A stretch of DNA of 64,000 nucleotides from positions 42,017-106,016 of the forward strand of contig NZ_JAAOCA010000025.1 of NCBI RefSeq assembly GCF_014694385.1. Direction: 5' to 3'. Shown here in pieces: positions 51,831 through 60,966 of the stretch; positions within the stretch are counted from its first letter, which is position 1, and every line of letters starts with the position of its first letter. This stretch comes from Pseudomonas typographi. Its GTDB lineage: Bacteria; Pseudomonadota; Gammaproteobacteria; Pseudomonadales; Pseudomonadaceae. The notes beneath the pieces were generated by a model. The model ran no database searches. It saw only the letters and a list, made by a program, of their open reading frames with translations, and was not told the origin of the DNA. A program made the position numbers and the translations under genes.

Positions 51831-54062
51831 GTGAGCGCTCATTTGCCTGCCATCATCCTGCGCGTAGCCCTGCCTTCCCCGCTGCGACGCTTGTTCGACT
51901 ACTTGGCGCCCCCTGGCATGGCGGCCGGCGACTTCACCCCTGGCATGCGCCTGCGGGTGCCGTTCGGCCGCCGGGAAATGATCGGCGTGCTGGTGGAAGT
52001 CGGCGATAGCAGCGACGTGCCCGAAGGTAAACTGCGCCCAGCCAGCAGCCGCCTGGACAACGAAAGCCCACTGCCGCCCAGCCTGCTCGCGCTGTGCCTA
52101 TGGACTGCGCAGTACTACCAGCACAGCCTTGGCGACACCCTTAGTTGGGCACTGCCCGTGCTGCTGCGCCAGGGCGAGCCGGCACAGGCCCGCCAGGAGC
52201 GCTACTGGATCGCGGCGCCCAACGCCCGCCCGGAAGACCCACGGCTGAAAAACGCGCCACGCCAACGTGAAGCCCTTGCTACCTTGGCGCAACATCCGCA
52301 TGGTGTTGCCCATTCACAACTCACGCCGCTGCAATTGGCCAAGAACACGCTGGAAAGCCTGCTGGCCAAGGGCATGGCCGCCGTCGAAACCCGCACCCAA
52401 CGGCCACCGCAGCGCCACGAGCATTGGCTTGCGCAGCCACAATTGCCGTTGAACCCTGAACAACAGGCCGCGTACCAGGCAGTACATGCGGGCCTGGGGC
52501 GGTACCACTGTTTCTTGTTGGCCGGCGTGACCGGCAGCGGCAAGACCGAAGTGTACCTGCAGTTGATACATGACACCCTGCGCGCCGGCAAACAGGCCCT
52601 GGTGTTGATCCCTGAAATCAACCTCGGCCCGCAGACCTTCGCCCGCTTCGCCCAGCGCTTCAATGCCCGCATTGCGTTGCTGCACTCGGCGGTGAACGAC
52701 CGCGAGCGCCTCGAGGCGTGGCTCAGCGCCCGCGACGGCGACGCCGACATCATCATCGGCACGCGTTCGGCATTGTTCACGCCGATGAAGCGGCCCGGGC
52801 TGATCATCATCGACGAAGAGCACGACAGCTCTTATAAGCAGCAAGAAGGGCTGCGCTACCATGCCCGGGACCTGGCCATTGTGCGCGCACGCCAAGAGAA
52901 CGTGCCGATCCTGCTCGGCTCGGCCACGCCGTCCCTGGAAAGCTGGCACAACGCTTACAACGGCCGCTACGGGCTGCTGCACCTGCAGCAGCGCGCAGGC
53001 CTTGCCCAACCGCCCCGCTACTTGCGCTTGGACGTAAAAAGCCGGCCACTGGACAGCGGCATCAGCCCGCCGCTACAACAGGCCATCGGGCAAACGCTGG
53101 AGCAAGGCCACCAAGTGCTGGTGTTTCTCAACCGCCGCGGGTTTGCCCCGACCCTGCTGTGCCACGAATGTGGCTGGCTCAGCGAATGCCCCCGTTGCGA
53201 CGCCCGCACCACCGTGCACCAGCGCTCTGGCGAACTGCGCTGCCACCACTGTGGCCACGTCGAAATCAAGCCCCGGGCCTGCCCCAAATGCCGATCGGTG
53301 GACCTACGCCCGGTGGGTGCCGGTACCGAGCGCGCCGAAGAGCGCCTGCAGGTGCTGTTCCCGCAATACCCAGTGCTGCGCGTAGACCGTGACAGTACGG
53401 CGCGCAAGCAGGCGATGGAAGCACTCCTGGCCACGGTGAACCGCGGCGAGCCGTGCATCCTGGTGGGCACGCAAATGCTGGCCAAAGGGCACCACTTTCC
53501 CAGGGTCACGCTGGTGGCGATCCTCGATGCCGACGGCGGGTTATTCTCGGCCGATTTTCGCGCGCCGGAGCGCATGGCGCAGTTAATCGTGCAAGTGGCC
53601 GGGCGTGCCGGGCGTGCGGAAAACCCTGGCCGGGTGATCATCCAAAGCCACCTGGCGGACCACCCCTTGCTGGTGCAGCTTACCGAGCAGGGCTACTTCG
53701 CCTTTGCCGACCAGGCCCTGAGCGACCGCCGCAGTGCCAGCCTGCCGCCCTTTACCCACCTGGCACTGCTGCGCGCCGAAGCGCACAAGCCTGGCCAGGC
53801 CGAGGGTTTTCTCGACCAGGCCTGTGCCCTGGCTGAACAATGGCTGCAGCAGCACGGCGGCGAAGGCGTCGAAATGCTTGGCCCGGTACCGGCACCCATG
53901 GAGCGCCGCGCCGGGCGCTACCGCGCGCAGCTGCTGGTGCAGGCCCCGGCACGCGCCAGCCTGCACCGGCTGCTGGCAGCCTGGATGCTGCAATTGGAGC
54001 AACTGCCGAGCGGGCGTGCGGTGCGCTGGTCGCTGGATGTCGACCCGGTGGACCTGTTCTGA
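51831..54062 (+). CDS. priA: Primosomal replication-restart helicase PriA
   Basis: 743-residue superfamily-2 3'-5' helicase that reloads the replisome at stalled forks. The N-terminal 3'-end-binding and winged-helix domains come first; Walker A GVTGSGKTE, Walker B IIIDEEHDSS, then an eight-Cys zinc module (CHECGWLSECPRCD and CHHCG, CPKC) inserted between helicase lobes, and GTQMLAKGHHFP. The GTG at 51831 matches the family start (LPAIILRVALPSPL); the frame extends upstream over the rpmE promoter. Divergent to rpmE. Confidence 0.95.
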   Translation: MSAHLPAIILRVALPSPLRRLFDYLAPPGMAAGDFTPGMRLRVPFGRREMIGVLVEVGDSSDVPEGKLRPASSRLDNESPLPPSLLALCLWTAQYYQHSLGDTLSWALPVLLRQGEPAQARQERYWIAAPNARPEDPRLKNAPRQREALATLAQHPHGVAHSQLTPLQLAKNTLESLLAKGMAAVETRTQRPPQRHEHWLAQPQLPLNPEQQAAYQAVHAGLGRYHCFLLAGVTGSGKTEVYLQLIHDTLRAGKQALVLIPEINLGPQTFARFAQRFNARIALLHSAVNDRERLEAWLSARDGDADIIIGTRSALFTPMKRPGLIIIDEEHDSSYKQQEGLRYHARDLAIVRARQENVPILLGSATPSLESWHNAYNGRYGLLHLQQRAGLAQPPRYLRLDVKSRPLDSGISPPLQQAIGQTLEQGHQVLVFLNRRGFAPTLLCHECGWLSECPRCDARTTVHQRSGELRCHHCGHVEIKPRACPKCRSVDLRPVGAGTERAEERLQVLFPQYPVLRVDRDSTARKQAMEALLATVNRGEPCILVGTQMLAKGHHFPRVTLVAILDADGGLFSADFRAPERMAQLIVQVAGRAGRAENPGRVIIQSHLADHPLLVQLTEQGYFAFADQALSDRRSASLPPFTHLALLRAEAHKPGQAEGFLDQACALAEQWLQQHGGEGVEMLGPVPAPMERRAGRYRAQLLVQAPARASLHRLLAAWMLQLEQLPSGRAVRWSLDVDPVDLF

Positions 54063-54161
54063 GGCACCAGGGTTGGCAAGGCCGGCGTGGAACAGGATAA
54101 TGCCCGGTTTGTTAACCCTGCCCGAAAGCGCCGCCGCCCCAAGCGGTCGAACGAGACCACC

Positions 54162-55898
54162 ATGAAAGACACCATTCGCCTGCTGATCCAACAAGCCCTT
54201 GCCCGCCTGGTGGCCGAAGGTGTGCTGCCCGAGGGCTTGGCGCCGGTGATCCAGGTCGAAAACACCCGCGATAAGGCCCACGGCGACTTCGCCAGCAACA
54301 TTGCGATGATGCTCGCCAAACCCGCGGGCCTGAAGCCGCGGGACCTCGCCGAAAAAGTCATCGCCGCACTGCCGGCCGATGCACTGGTGAGCAAGGTCGA
54401 CATCGCCGGCCCCGGTTTTCTGAATTTTTTCCAGAACACCGGCGCGCTGGCTCAGCGCCTGGACGCCGCCCTGGGCGATGCCAGGCTCGGCGTGGCCAAG
54501 GCCGGCCCCAGCCAGCGGGTGGTGGTGGATATGTCCGCGCCCAACCTGGCCAAAGAGATGCACGTAGGCCACTTGCGCTCGACCATCATCGGCGATGCCG
54601 TGGCTAACGTGCTGGAGTACTTGGGCGACACGGTAATCCGCCAGAACCACGTGGGTGATTGGGGCACCCAGTTCGGCATGCTGCTGGCGTACATGGAAGA
54701 AAACCAAACAGACAGCGACGAGCTTGCCGACCTCGAGAATTTCTACCGCGCCGCCAAAAAACGCTTCGATGAATCCGAAGCCTTCGCCGAGCGCGCGCGC
54801 GGGCTGGTGGTCAAGCTGCAAGCGGGCGACCCGGACTGCCTCGCGCTGTGGAAGCGCTTCAACACCATTTCGCTGTCGCATTGCCAAAAAACCTACGAAC
54901 GCTTGAACGTGAAGCTCACGCCCAACGACGTGATGGGTGAAAGCGCCTATAACGACGACCTGCCCAGCGTGGTCGCCGACCTGCGCGCCCAGGGCTTGCT
55001 GGTAGAAAGCGAAGGCGCCCAATGTGTGTTCCTCGATGAGTTCAAGAACGCCGAGGGCAACCCATTACCGGTGATCGTGCAAAAAGCCGGCGGTGGTTAC
55101 CTCTACGCCACCACCGACCTTGCCGCGGTGCGTTACCGCAGCAACGTGCTCAAGGCCGACCGCGTGCTGTACTTCGTCGACCAGCGCCAGGCCCTGCACT
55201 TTCAGCAGGTATTCGAAGTGGCCCGCCGCGCCGGCTTCATCAGCAACGGCATGCGCACCGAGCACATGGGCTTCGGCACCATGAACGGCGCCGACGGGCG
55301 CCCCTTCAAAACCCGCGACGGCGGCACGGTGAAGTTGATCGATCTGATCGAGGAAGCCGAACAACGCGCCTACGCGCTGGTGAAGGAAAAAAACCCGACG
55401 TTCGACGAGGCCAGCCTGCGTGAAATCGGCAGGGTGGTGGGCATCGATGCGATCAAGTACGCCGACTTGTCCAAGCACCGCACCAGCGATTATTCGTTCA
55501 ACTTCGAGCAAATGCTCAATTTCGAAGGCAATACCGCCCCCTACCTGCTCTATGCCTACACCCGCGTGGCCGGAGTGTTCCGCAAGGTCGGCAAGGGCTT
55601 CGAAGAAATCAGCGGGCGCATCGTGCTCGAAGCCGAGCCAGAGCAGGCCCTGGCTGCGCGCTTGGCGCAGTTTGGCGAAACCCTCAATACGGTGGCCGAC
55701 AAAGGTACGCCCCATGTGCTGTGCGCCTACCTCTACGACATCGCCGGGTTGTTTTCCGGCTTTTATGAAAACTGCCCGATCCTCACCGCGGCCACCGCCG
55801 AGCAACAAGCCAGCCGCCTGCGCTTGGCAGCGCTGACCGGCCGTACCCTTAAACAGGGCCTGGAGCTGTTGGGCCTGGAAACCCTGGAGCGCATGTAA
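54162..55898 (+). CDS. argS: Arginyl-tRNA synthetase
   Basis: 578-residue class I synthetase. N-terminal Add-1 domain (1-100), HIGH motif as HVGHLRS within APNLAKEMHVGHLRST, catalytic core, and C-terminal DALR anticodon domain (about 455-578). A KMSKS motif is replaced by a degenerate loop (FKTRDGGTVKL), normal for many ArgRS. ATG 54162 is chosen over upstream in-frame ATG 54087 on family alignment. One base before the next gene. Confidence 0.97.
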   Translation: MKDTIRLLIQQALARLVAEGVLPEGLAPVIQVENTRDKAHGDFASNIAMMLAKPAGLKPRDLAEKVIAALPADALVSKVDIAGPGFLNFFQNTGALAQRLDAALGDARLGVAKAGPSQRVVVDMSAPNLAKEMHVGHLRSTIIGDAVANVLEYLGDTVIRQNHVGDWGTQFGMLLAYMEENQTDSDELADLENFYRAAKKRFDESEAFAERARGLVVKLQAGDPDCLALWKRFNTISLSHCQKTYERLNVKLTPNDVMGESAYNDDLPSVVADLRAQGLLVESEGAQCVFLDEFKNAEGNPLPVIVQKAGGGYLYATTDLAAVRYRSNVLKADRVLYFVDQRQALHFQQVFEVARRAGFISNGMRTEHMGFGTMNGADGRPFKTRDGGTVKLIDLIEEAEQRAYALVKEKNPTFDEASLREIGRVVGIDAIKYADLSKHRTSDYSFNFEQMLNFEGNTAPYLLYAYTRVAGVFRKVGKGFEEISGRIVLEAEPEQALAARLAQFGETLNTVADKGTPHVLCAYLYDIAGLFSGFYENCPILTAATAEQQASRLRLAALTGRTLKQGLELLGLETLERM

Positions 55899-55899
55899 G

Positions 55900-56577
55900 T
55901 TGGCTGCGAAAAAACCTGCACCCAAGCGAGGCGCCAGCCGCAACCAACCCGCCGCGAAAAAGCCGATACCCGGGTGGGTATGGCTGGCGGTCGGTCTCAC
56001 GGTTGGGGCGTTCATCGTGTTCTTGATGAAACTTGACCCGAGCCGCGACGAGCTCAAGCGCACCAAGCCCGAGCAACAAAAGGCCGAGCGAATCGCCGAG
56101 GCCAACAAGACGCCGCCGAGCCCCACCCAGCCGAAACCCAAATACGACTTCTACACATTGCTGCCGGAGTCCGAAGTGATCGTGCCGCCCGAGGCCGTTC
56201 CAGAAAAAACACCACCGGTGCCGGCCCAGCCCGTTACCCCAGAGGTGGCGGCGAAGATCGACACCGCCCGCGCGCAGGCCGCACTCAATGGCCAAACGCC
56301 ACCGCCGGCACCAGCAGTCGTCAAACCGGCAGCGACCACCCAGTATTTTTTACAGGCCGGCTCGTTCCGCCGCCAGGCGGATGCTGACCGGGTACGCGCA
56401 CAGATCATCCTGCTCGGCCAGGCGGTGCAGGTCGAGTCTGGCACGGTAAAAGACGACACCTGGTACCGCGTGCTGGTGGGCCCGTTCAGCAACCGCGAAC
56501 AGCTCACGGCGGCGCAAAAAATGCTGGCAGGCAGCGGCTTCAATAACCTCTTATTACAACAGCGCCAAACGCGCTGA
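55900..56577 (+). CDS. SPOR-domain membrane protein (FtsN-like)
   Basis: 225 residues: Lys/Pro-rich cytoplasmic N-terminus, a TM segment (about 25-45, WVWLAVGLTVGAFIVFL), a Pro/Ala periplasmic linker and a C-terminal SPOR domain (about 146-220; TQYFLQAGSFRRQADADRVRAQ, YRVLVGPFSNREQL). Likely septal peptidoglycan binding; it may be the pseudomonad FtsN counterpart. TTG start 55900, directly after argS; the argS-SPOR-hslVU order is conserved. Confidence 0.88.
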   Translation: MAAKKPAPKRGASRNQPAAKKPIPGWVWLAVGLTVGAFIVFLMKLDPSRDELKRTKPEQQKAERIAEANKTPPSPTQPKPKYDFYTLLPESEVIVPPEAVPEKTPPVPAQPVTPEVAAKIDTARAQAALNGQTPPPAPAVVKPAATTQYFLQAGSFRRQADADRVRAQIILLGQAVQVESGTVKDDTWYRVLVGPFSNREQLTAAQKMLAGSGFNNLLLQQRQTR

Positions 56578-56656
56578 CGGGAGCCTTACCGGGAGCCTTA
56601 TCGGAAACGTAACGGGACCGGAGCGCGGCCGCGCCCCGGCAATGGTGTATTGCCCT

Positions 56657-56684
56657 GTTGAATTTCCCCCTGCCATCCCCATAT
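56657..56684 (+). promoter_or_regulatory. Candidate heat-shock (sigma-32) promoter for hslVU
   Basis: GTTGAAT (56657-56663), 13 bp, then CCCCATAT (56677-56684). This matches the sigma-32 consensus CTTGAA(A)-N11-16-CCCATNT closely, 46 bp before hslV. Confidence 0.65.
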
Positions 56685-56730
56685 CGGTCTTCATTGGGCA
56701 TTTTCGCCCCGCTGCGTGGAGACCTTCCCC

Positions 56731-57261
56731 TTGACCACCATCGTATCCATCCGCCGCCACGGCAAAGTCGTCATGGGCGGTGACGGCCAGGTATCCCTGG
56801 GCAACACCGTGATGAAAGGCAACGCGAAGAAAGTCCGCCGCCTGTACCATGGGCAGGTTATCGCCGGCTTTGCCGGGGCTACCGCCGACGCTTTCACGCT
56901 GTTCGAACGGTTCGAAGCCCAGTTGGAAAAACACCAGGGCCATTTGGTCCGTGCCGCCGTGGAGCTGGCCAAGGACTGGCGTACCGACCGCTCGTTGAGC
57001 CGCTTGGAAGCCATGCTGGCGGTGGCTAACAAGGATGCATCGCTGATCATCACTGGCAACGGTGACGTGGTCGAGCCCGAAGATGGCCTGATCGCCATGG
57101 GCTCCGGCGGTGGCTACGCCCAAGCAGCAGCCCGGGCGCTGCTGAATAAAACAGACTTGTCCGCCCGGGAAATCGCAGAGGCTGCGCTGAACATCGCTGC
57201 GGATATCTGTGTATTCACCAACCACCACTTGACCATTGAGGAGCAGGACCTGGCGGAGTAA
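56731..57261 (+). CDS. hslV: ATP-dependent protease peptidase subunit HslV (ClpQ)
   Basis: 176-residue threonine protease of the HslVU machine. After the initiator the sequence is TTIVSIRRHGKVVMGGDGQ: the mature N-terminal Thr is the nucleophile, and GDGQVSLGNTVMKGNAKKVRRL is the family block. The TTG at 56731 gives the required Thr2; the upstream in-frame ATG 56716 would add five residues before it. Confidence 0.95.
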   Translation: MTTIVSIRRHGKVVMGGDGQVSLGNTVMKGNAKKVRRLYHGQVIAGFAGATADAFTLFERFEAQLEKHQGHLVRAAVELAKDWRTDRSLSRLEAMLAVANKDASLIITGNGDVVEPEDGLIAMGSGGGYAQAAARALLNKTDLSAREIAEAALNIAADICVFTNHHLTIEEQDLAE

Positions 57262-57286
57262 TCCGTATTAGGCCCGTTACCCCCCC

Positions 57287-58621
57287 ATGTCCATGACCCC
57301 CCGCGAAATCGTCCACGAACTCGACCGCCATATCATTGGCCAGGACGACGCCAAGCGCGCCGTGGCCATCGCCCTGCGCAACCGCTGGCGGCGCATGCAA
57401 CTGCCGGCCGAGCTTCGCACCGAAGTCACGCCCAAGAACATCCTGATGATCGGCCCCACCGGTGTGGGCAAGACCGAAATCGCCCGGCGCTTAGCCAAGC
57501 TTGCCAACGCACCGTTCTTGAAGGTCGAAGCGACCAAGTTCACCGAGGTGGGCTATGTAGGCCGCGACGTCGAATCGATCATCCGCGACCTGGCCGACGC
57601 GGCGCTGAAGCTGCTGCGCGAGCAGGAAGTGGTCAAAGTGCGCCACCGCGCCGAAGACGCCGCCGAAGACCGTATTCTCGATGCCCTGTTGCCGCAGGCT
57701 CGCAGCTTTGGCGATGACGCCCCCAGCAGCGCCGATTCCAACACCCGCCAGCTGTTTCGCAAGCGCCTGCGCGAAGGCCAACTAGACGATAAGGAAATCG
57801 AGATAGAAGTGGCCGAAGCCGCCGGCGTCGACATCTCCGCGCCACCAGGCATGGAAGAGATGACCAACCAGTTGCAGAACCTCTTCGCCAACATGGGCAA
57901 GGGCCGGCGTAAGTCACGCAAGCTCAAGGTCAAGGAAGCGCTGAAGATGGTCCGCGACGAAGAAGCCGCGCGGCTGGTCAACGAAGAAGAGCTCAAGGCC
58001 AAGGCACTCGAAGCGGTCGAGCAACATGGCATCGTGTTCATCGATGAGATCGACAAAGTGGCCAAGCGCGGCAATGTCGGCGGTGCCGACGTTTCACGCG
58101 AAGGCGTGCAGCGTGACCTGCTGCCGCTGATCGAAGGCTGCACCGTGAACACCAAGCTGGGCATGGTCAAGACCGACCATATTCTGTTCATCGCCTCGGG
58201 CGCCTTTCATCTGAGCAAGCCCAGCGACCTGGTGCCTGAGCTGCAAGGGCGCCTGCCCATCCGCGTGGAGCTCAAGCCGCTGACACCCAGCGACTTCGAG
58301 CGCATCCTTAGCGAACCCCATGCCTCGCTCACCGAACAGTACCGCGAGTTGCTGGCCACCGAGGGCCTGGGCATCGAGTTCGTCCCTGACGGCATCAAGC
58401 GCCTGGCCGAGATTGCCTGGCAGGTGAACGAAAAAACCGAAAACATCGGGGCGCGGCGCCTGCACACTCTGCTGGAGCGCTTGCTCGAAGAAGTGTCGTT
58501 CAGTGCGGGCGACCTGGCCGGCACGCAAAACGGCCAGGCTATCCGCATCGATGCCGAATACGTTAACTCGCACCTGGGCGAACTGGCGCAAAACGAGGAC
58601 CTTTCGCGCTATATCCTTTAA
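57287..58621 (+). CDS. hslU: HslU ATPase/unfoldase (ClpY)
   Basis: 444-residue AAA+ ring that feeds HslV. Walker A GPTGVGKTEIARR, the pore loop GYVGRDV, an intermediate I domain (about 110-235), Walker B IVFIDEIDKVAKR, sensor 2 GARRL, and a C-terminal tail DLSRYIL that docks into HslV. 25 bp after hslV. Complete. Confidence 0.97.
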   Translation: MSMTPREIVHELDRHIIGQDDAKRAVAIALRNRWRRMQLPAELRTEVTPKNILMIGPTGVGKTEIARRLAKLANAPFLKVEATKFTEVGYVGRDVESIIRDLADAALKLLREQEVVKVRHRAEDAAEDRILDALLPQARSFGDDAPSSADSNTRQLFRKRLREGQLDDKEIEIEVAEAAGVDISAPPGMEEMTNQLQNLFANMGKGRRKSRKLKVKEALKMVRDEEAARLVNEEELKAKALEAVEQHGIVFIDEIDKVAKRGNVGGADVSREGVQRDLLPLIEGCTVNTKLGMVKTDHILFIASGAFHLSKPSDLVPELQGRLPIRVELKPLTPSDFERILSEPHASLTEQYRELLATEGLGIEFVPDGIKRLAEIAWQVNEKTENIGARRLHTLLERLLEEVSFSAGDLAGTQNGQAIRIDAEYVNSHLGELAQNEDLSRYIL

Positions 58622-58653
58622 GAGCCTCCTTTAAAAGCCGCACTTGGCGGCTG

Positions 58654-58687
58654 GCAAGCAAAGCCCTGACAAAGGGCTTTCGCTTGC
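58654..58687 (+). terminator. Long hairpin after hslU
   Basis: GCAAGC/AAAGCCCT and AGGGCTTT/GCTTGC form nearly continuous 14-bp arms around a GACAA loop. No T-run follows, so it could be an attenuator or transcript-end structure between hslU and the DUF971 gene. Confidence 0.55.
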
Positions 58688-58717
58688 GCCGAAGCTTGAC
58701 GCCGAGAGACCATTGCC

Positions 58718-59092
58718 ATGCCCAAACTGCCCACCGCGATCAACCTTCACACCGCCAGCAAAACCCTCACCCTTACCTACGGCGACCAACGCTATACGCT
58801 GCCGGCGGAGTTCCTGCGGGTGCACTCGCCGTCTGCTGAGGTGCAGGGCCACGGCAAGCCGGTTTTGCAGTACGGCAAGCTCAACGTGGGTTTGCTCAAG
58901 GTCGAGCCGGCTGGCCAGTATGCGCTCAAGCTGACCTTCGACGACGGCCATGACAGCGGGCTGTTCACCTGGGAATACCTCTACGAGCTGTGCACCCGCC
59001 AAGAAACGCTGTGGGCCGAGTACCTGGCCGACCTGAGCAAGGCCGGGAAGGCGCGCGATCCCGCCGAATCGGTGGTGCGCTTGATGCTTTGA
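58718..59092 (+). CDS. DUF971-family protein (GBBH-like N-terminal domain)
   Basis: 124 residues matching the DUF971 zinc-ribbon-less/GBBH_N fold: INLHTASKTLTLTYGD, LPAEFLRVHSPSAEV, YALKLTFDDGHDSGLFTWEYLYELC. Proteins of this family sit after hslU in pseudomonads; function unknown, with proposed iron-sulfur links in eukaryotic relatives. Normally the PHA synthase operon follows; here it does not. Confidence 0.88.
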   Translation: MPKLPTAINLHTASKTLTLTYGDQRYTLPAEFLRVHSPSAEVQGHGKPVLQYGKLNVGLLKVEPAGQYALKLTFDDGHDSGLFTWEYLYELCTRQETLWAEYLADLSKAGKARDPAESVVRLML

Positions 59093-59183
59093 CCTACCAG
59101 CACCAGCCGCCGGGCGAGCCGCAAGCCGATGGCGGGCATCCCGGCGGCTGTTCCCTTGCAACGAGGCGCTAGGCCAATGGGCA

Positions 59184-59459
59184 CTACGCCAGGTATTTAT
59201 CCAGCGCCTTGCCGATCTCGGTTTCGATTACGCCGCCCATCATCGACAGCATCGTACCCAGCGTCAGGTCGACCTGCACGGTATCCGCTGCCACCTGTAC
59301 CTGGCCGGTCATGCCGCTGCGCTTAAGCTGTACCGTGTCGCCGTCCCACGCGGCTTGCATGTCATATTTGCTGACGAGTTTCTCCACCAGCTTTTCGGCG
59401 CGCTCACGCGCGGTCTCGTAGCCCAACTGGTGTTCGCGTACAACGGTGATCTGGCTCAT
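59184..59459 (-). CDS. PHA granule-region family protein
   Basis: 91 residues from ATG 59459. SQITVVREHQLGYETARERAEK and the later SGMTGQVQVAADTVQVDLTLG match the PHA_gran_rgn family, encoded beside the polyhydroxyalkanoate operon in pseudomonads. Convergent with the DUF971 gene and divergent to ubiE. Its PHA partners are missing, so its role may be different (a general stress or lipid-linked function is possible). Confidence 0.85.
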   Translation of the reverse strand: MSQITVVREHQLGYETARERAEKLVEKLVSKYDMQAAWDGDTVQLKRSGMTGQVQVAADTVQVDLTLGTMLSMMGGVIETEIGKALDKYLA

Positions 59460-59572
59460 CAACAATCTCGGTCAAGTGATAGGGCATTTATTCTAGCTGG
59501 CTCCGGTGCGTCGAAGACAAAGCTTGTGTGCAGGGATTAGAATGGCCAGTAATTTTCCCCGGTGACAGCGAA

Positions 59573-60343
59573 ATGACTGAACAGCGCAAAGGCAGCGATG
59601 CCGAACCCACCACCCATTTTGGCTACAAGAACGTACCTGAAAGCCAGAAAGCGGAGAAGGTCGCCGAGGTGTTCCACTCCGTTGCCGCCAAATACGATGT
59701 GATGAACGACCTGCTCTCCGGTGGCATGCATCGGTTGTGGAAGCGCTTCACCATCGAGCTGTCGGGGGTGCGCCCAGGCAACCGGGTACTGGACATCGCC
59801 GGTGGCACCGGCGACCTTGCGCGCAAGTTCTCCCAGTTGGTAGGCCCTACTGGCGAGGTGGTGTTGGCCGACATCAACGCATCGATGCTCAAGGTGGGCC
59901 GCGACCGCCTGCTCGACCGGGGCGTGGCCGGCAACGTGCAATTCGTGCAGGCCGACGCGGAAAAACTGCCGTTCCCAGACAACCATTTCGATTGCGTGAC
60001 CATTGCCTTCGGCCTGCGCAACGTCACCCACAAAGAAGCCGCGCTGCGCTCGATGTTGCGGGTGCTCAAGCCCGGCGGGCGGTTGCTGGTGCTGGAGTTC
60101 TCCAAACCGACCAGCAAGCTGATGGCCAAGGCGTACGACGCCTATTCGTTCGCCTTCATGCCGCTGATGGGCAAGCTGGTGGCCAACGACTCGGCCAGCT
60201 ACCGCTACCTGGCCGAGTCGATCCGCATGCACCCGGACCAAGAAACCCTCAAGGCGATGATGGCCGACGCGGGCTTCGACCGGGTGACCTACCACAACAT
60301 GACCTCCGGCATCGTCGCCCTGCACCGGGGTATCAAGCCCTGA
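59573..60343 (+). CDS. ubiE: Ubiquinone/menaquinone C-methyltransferase UbiE
   Basis: 256-residue SAM-dependent enzyme that methylates the benzoquinone ring. SAM motif I LDIAGGTGDLAR, YDVMNDLLSGGMHRLWK and FGLRNVTHKEAALRSM are family signatures. ATG 59573 chosen; the upstream in-frame ATG 59528 precedes the family start. Its TGA overlaps the ubiJ ATG. Confidence 0.96.
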   Translation: MTEQRKGSDAEPTTHFGYKNVPESQKAEKVAEVFHSVAAKYDVMNDLLSGGMHRLWKRFTIELSGVRPGNRVLDIAGGTGDLARKFSQLVGPTGEVVLADINASMLKVGRDRLLDRGVAGNVQFVQADAEKLPFPDNHFDCVTIAFGLRNVTHKEAALRSMLRVLKPGGRLLVLEFSKPTSKLMAKAYDAYSFAFMPLMGKLVANDSASYRYLAESIRMHPDQETLKAMMADAGFDRVTYHNMTSGIVALHRGIKP

Positions 60344-60966
60344 TGCTCGAGAGTGCCCTGCTGGCCGCCGCCGAGGCGGGCCTAAACCGTGCGCTGCGCC
60401 TGGACGCCACCGCGTTGCCGCGTTTGCAGGCGTTGGCCGGCAGCGTGATCGAGATCGACTGTGTGCGCCCGGCGCGCCGGCTGTACCTGTTACCCAGTGG
60501 CGACGGCCTGATGCTGGCCCGCCACTGGGAAGCACCGCCTGTGTGCACGCTGCGCGCGCCAGCCGGCCGCTTGCTGGAGTTGGCCATGCGCCGCGACAAA
60601 ACCGCGGTGTTGCACGCCCCGGATGTGGAACTGCACGGTGACAGCGGCGTACTCATGGCCCTGGCGGCGGTGCTGCAAAGCTTGGAACTGGACTGGGAGC
60701 ACGAATTGGCACGTTGGTTCGGGCCGCTCGGCGCCGGGCTGCTCGCCGGCCACCTGCGCGTGCGCGCACGCTGGGCCGTGCAAGGGGCCGGGCGGCTGCG
60801 CGAAAGCCTGGCGGATTACCTGAACGAAGAAACCCGCACCCTGGTCGGAAAGCGTGAAGCCGAAGCGCGCTGGCGTGAAATCGACGACCTGAAGCTTGCC
60901 ACCGACCGAATAGAGGCCCGCCTGGCGCGCCTGTCCCGACCCCTTGATCCCAGCGAAACCGCATGA
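60343..60966 (+). CDS. ubiJ: Ubiquinone biosynthesis accessory factor UbiJ
   Basis: 207 residues with an SCP2 lipid-binding domain (about 10-115; ALAGSVIEIDCVRPARRLYLL, LLELAMRRDKTAVL) and a C-terminal coiled coil (EEARWREIDDLKLATDRIEARLARL). UbiJ and UbiK form the scaffold of the ubiquinone metabolon. ATG overlaps ubiE stop; it overlaps ubiB by 4 bp. Confidence 0.92.
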   Translation: MLESALLAAAEAGLNRALRLDATALPRLQALAGSVIEIDCVRPARRLYLLPSGDGLMLARHWEAPPVCTLRAPAGRLLELAMRRDKTAVLHAPDVELHGDSGVLMALAAVLQSLELDWEHELARWFGPLGAGLLAGHLRVRARWAVQGAGRLRESLADYLNEETRTLVGKREAEARWREIDDLKLATDRIEARLARLSRPLDPSETA

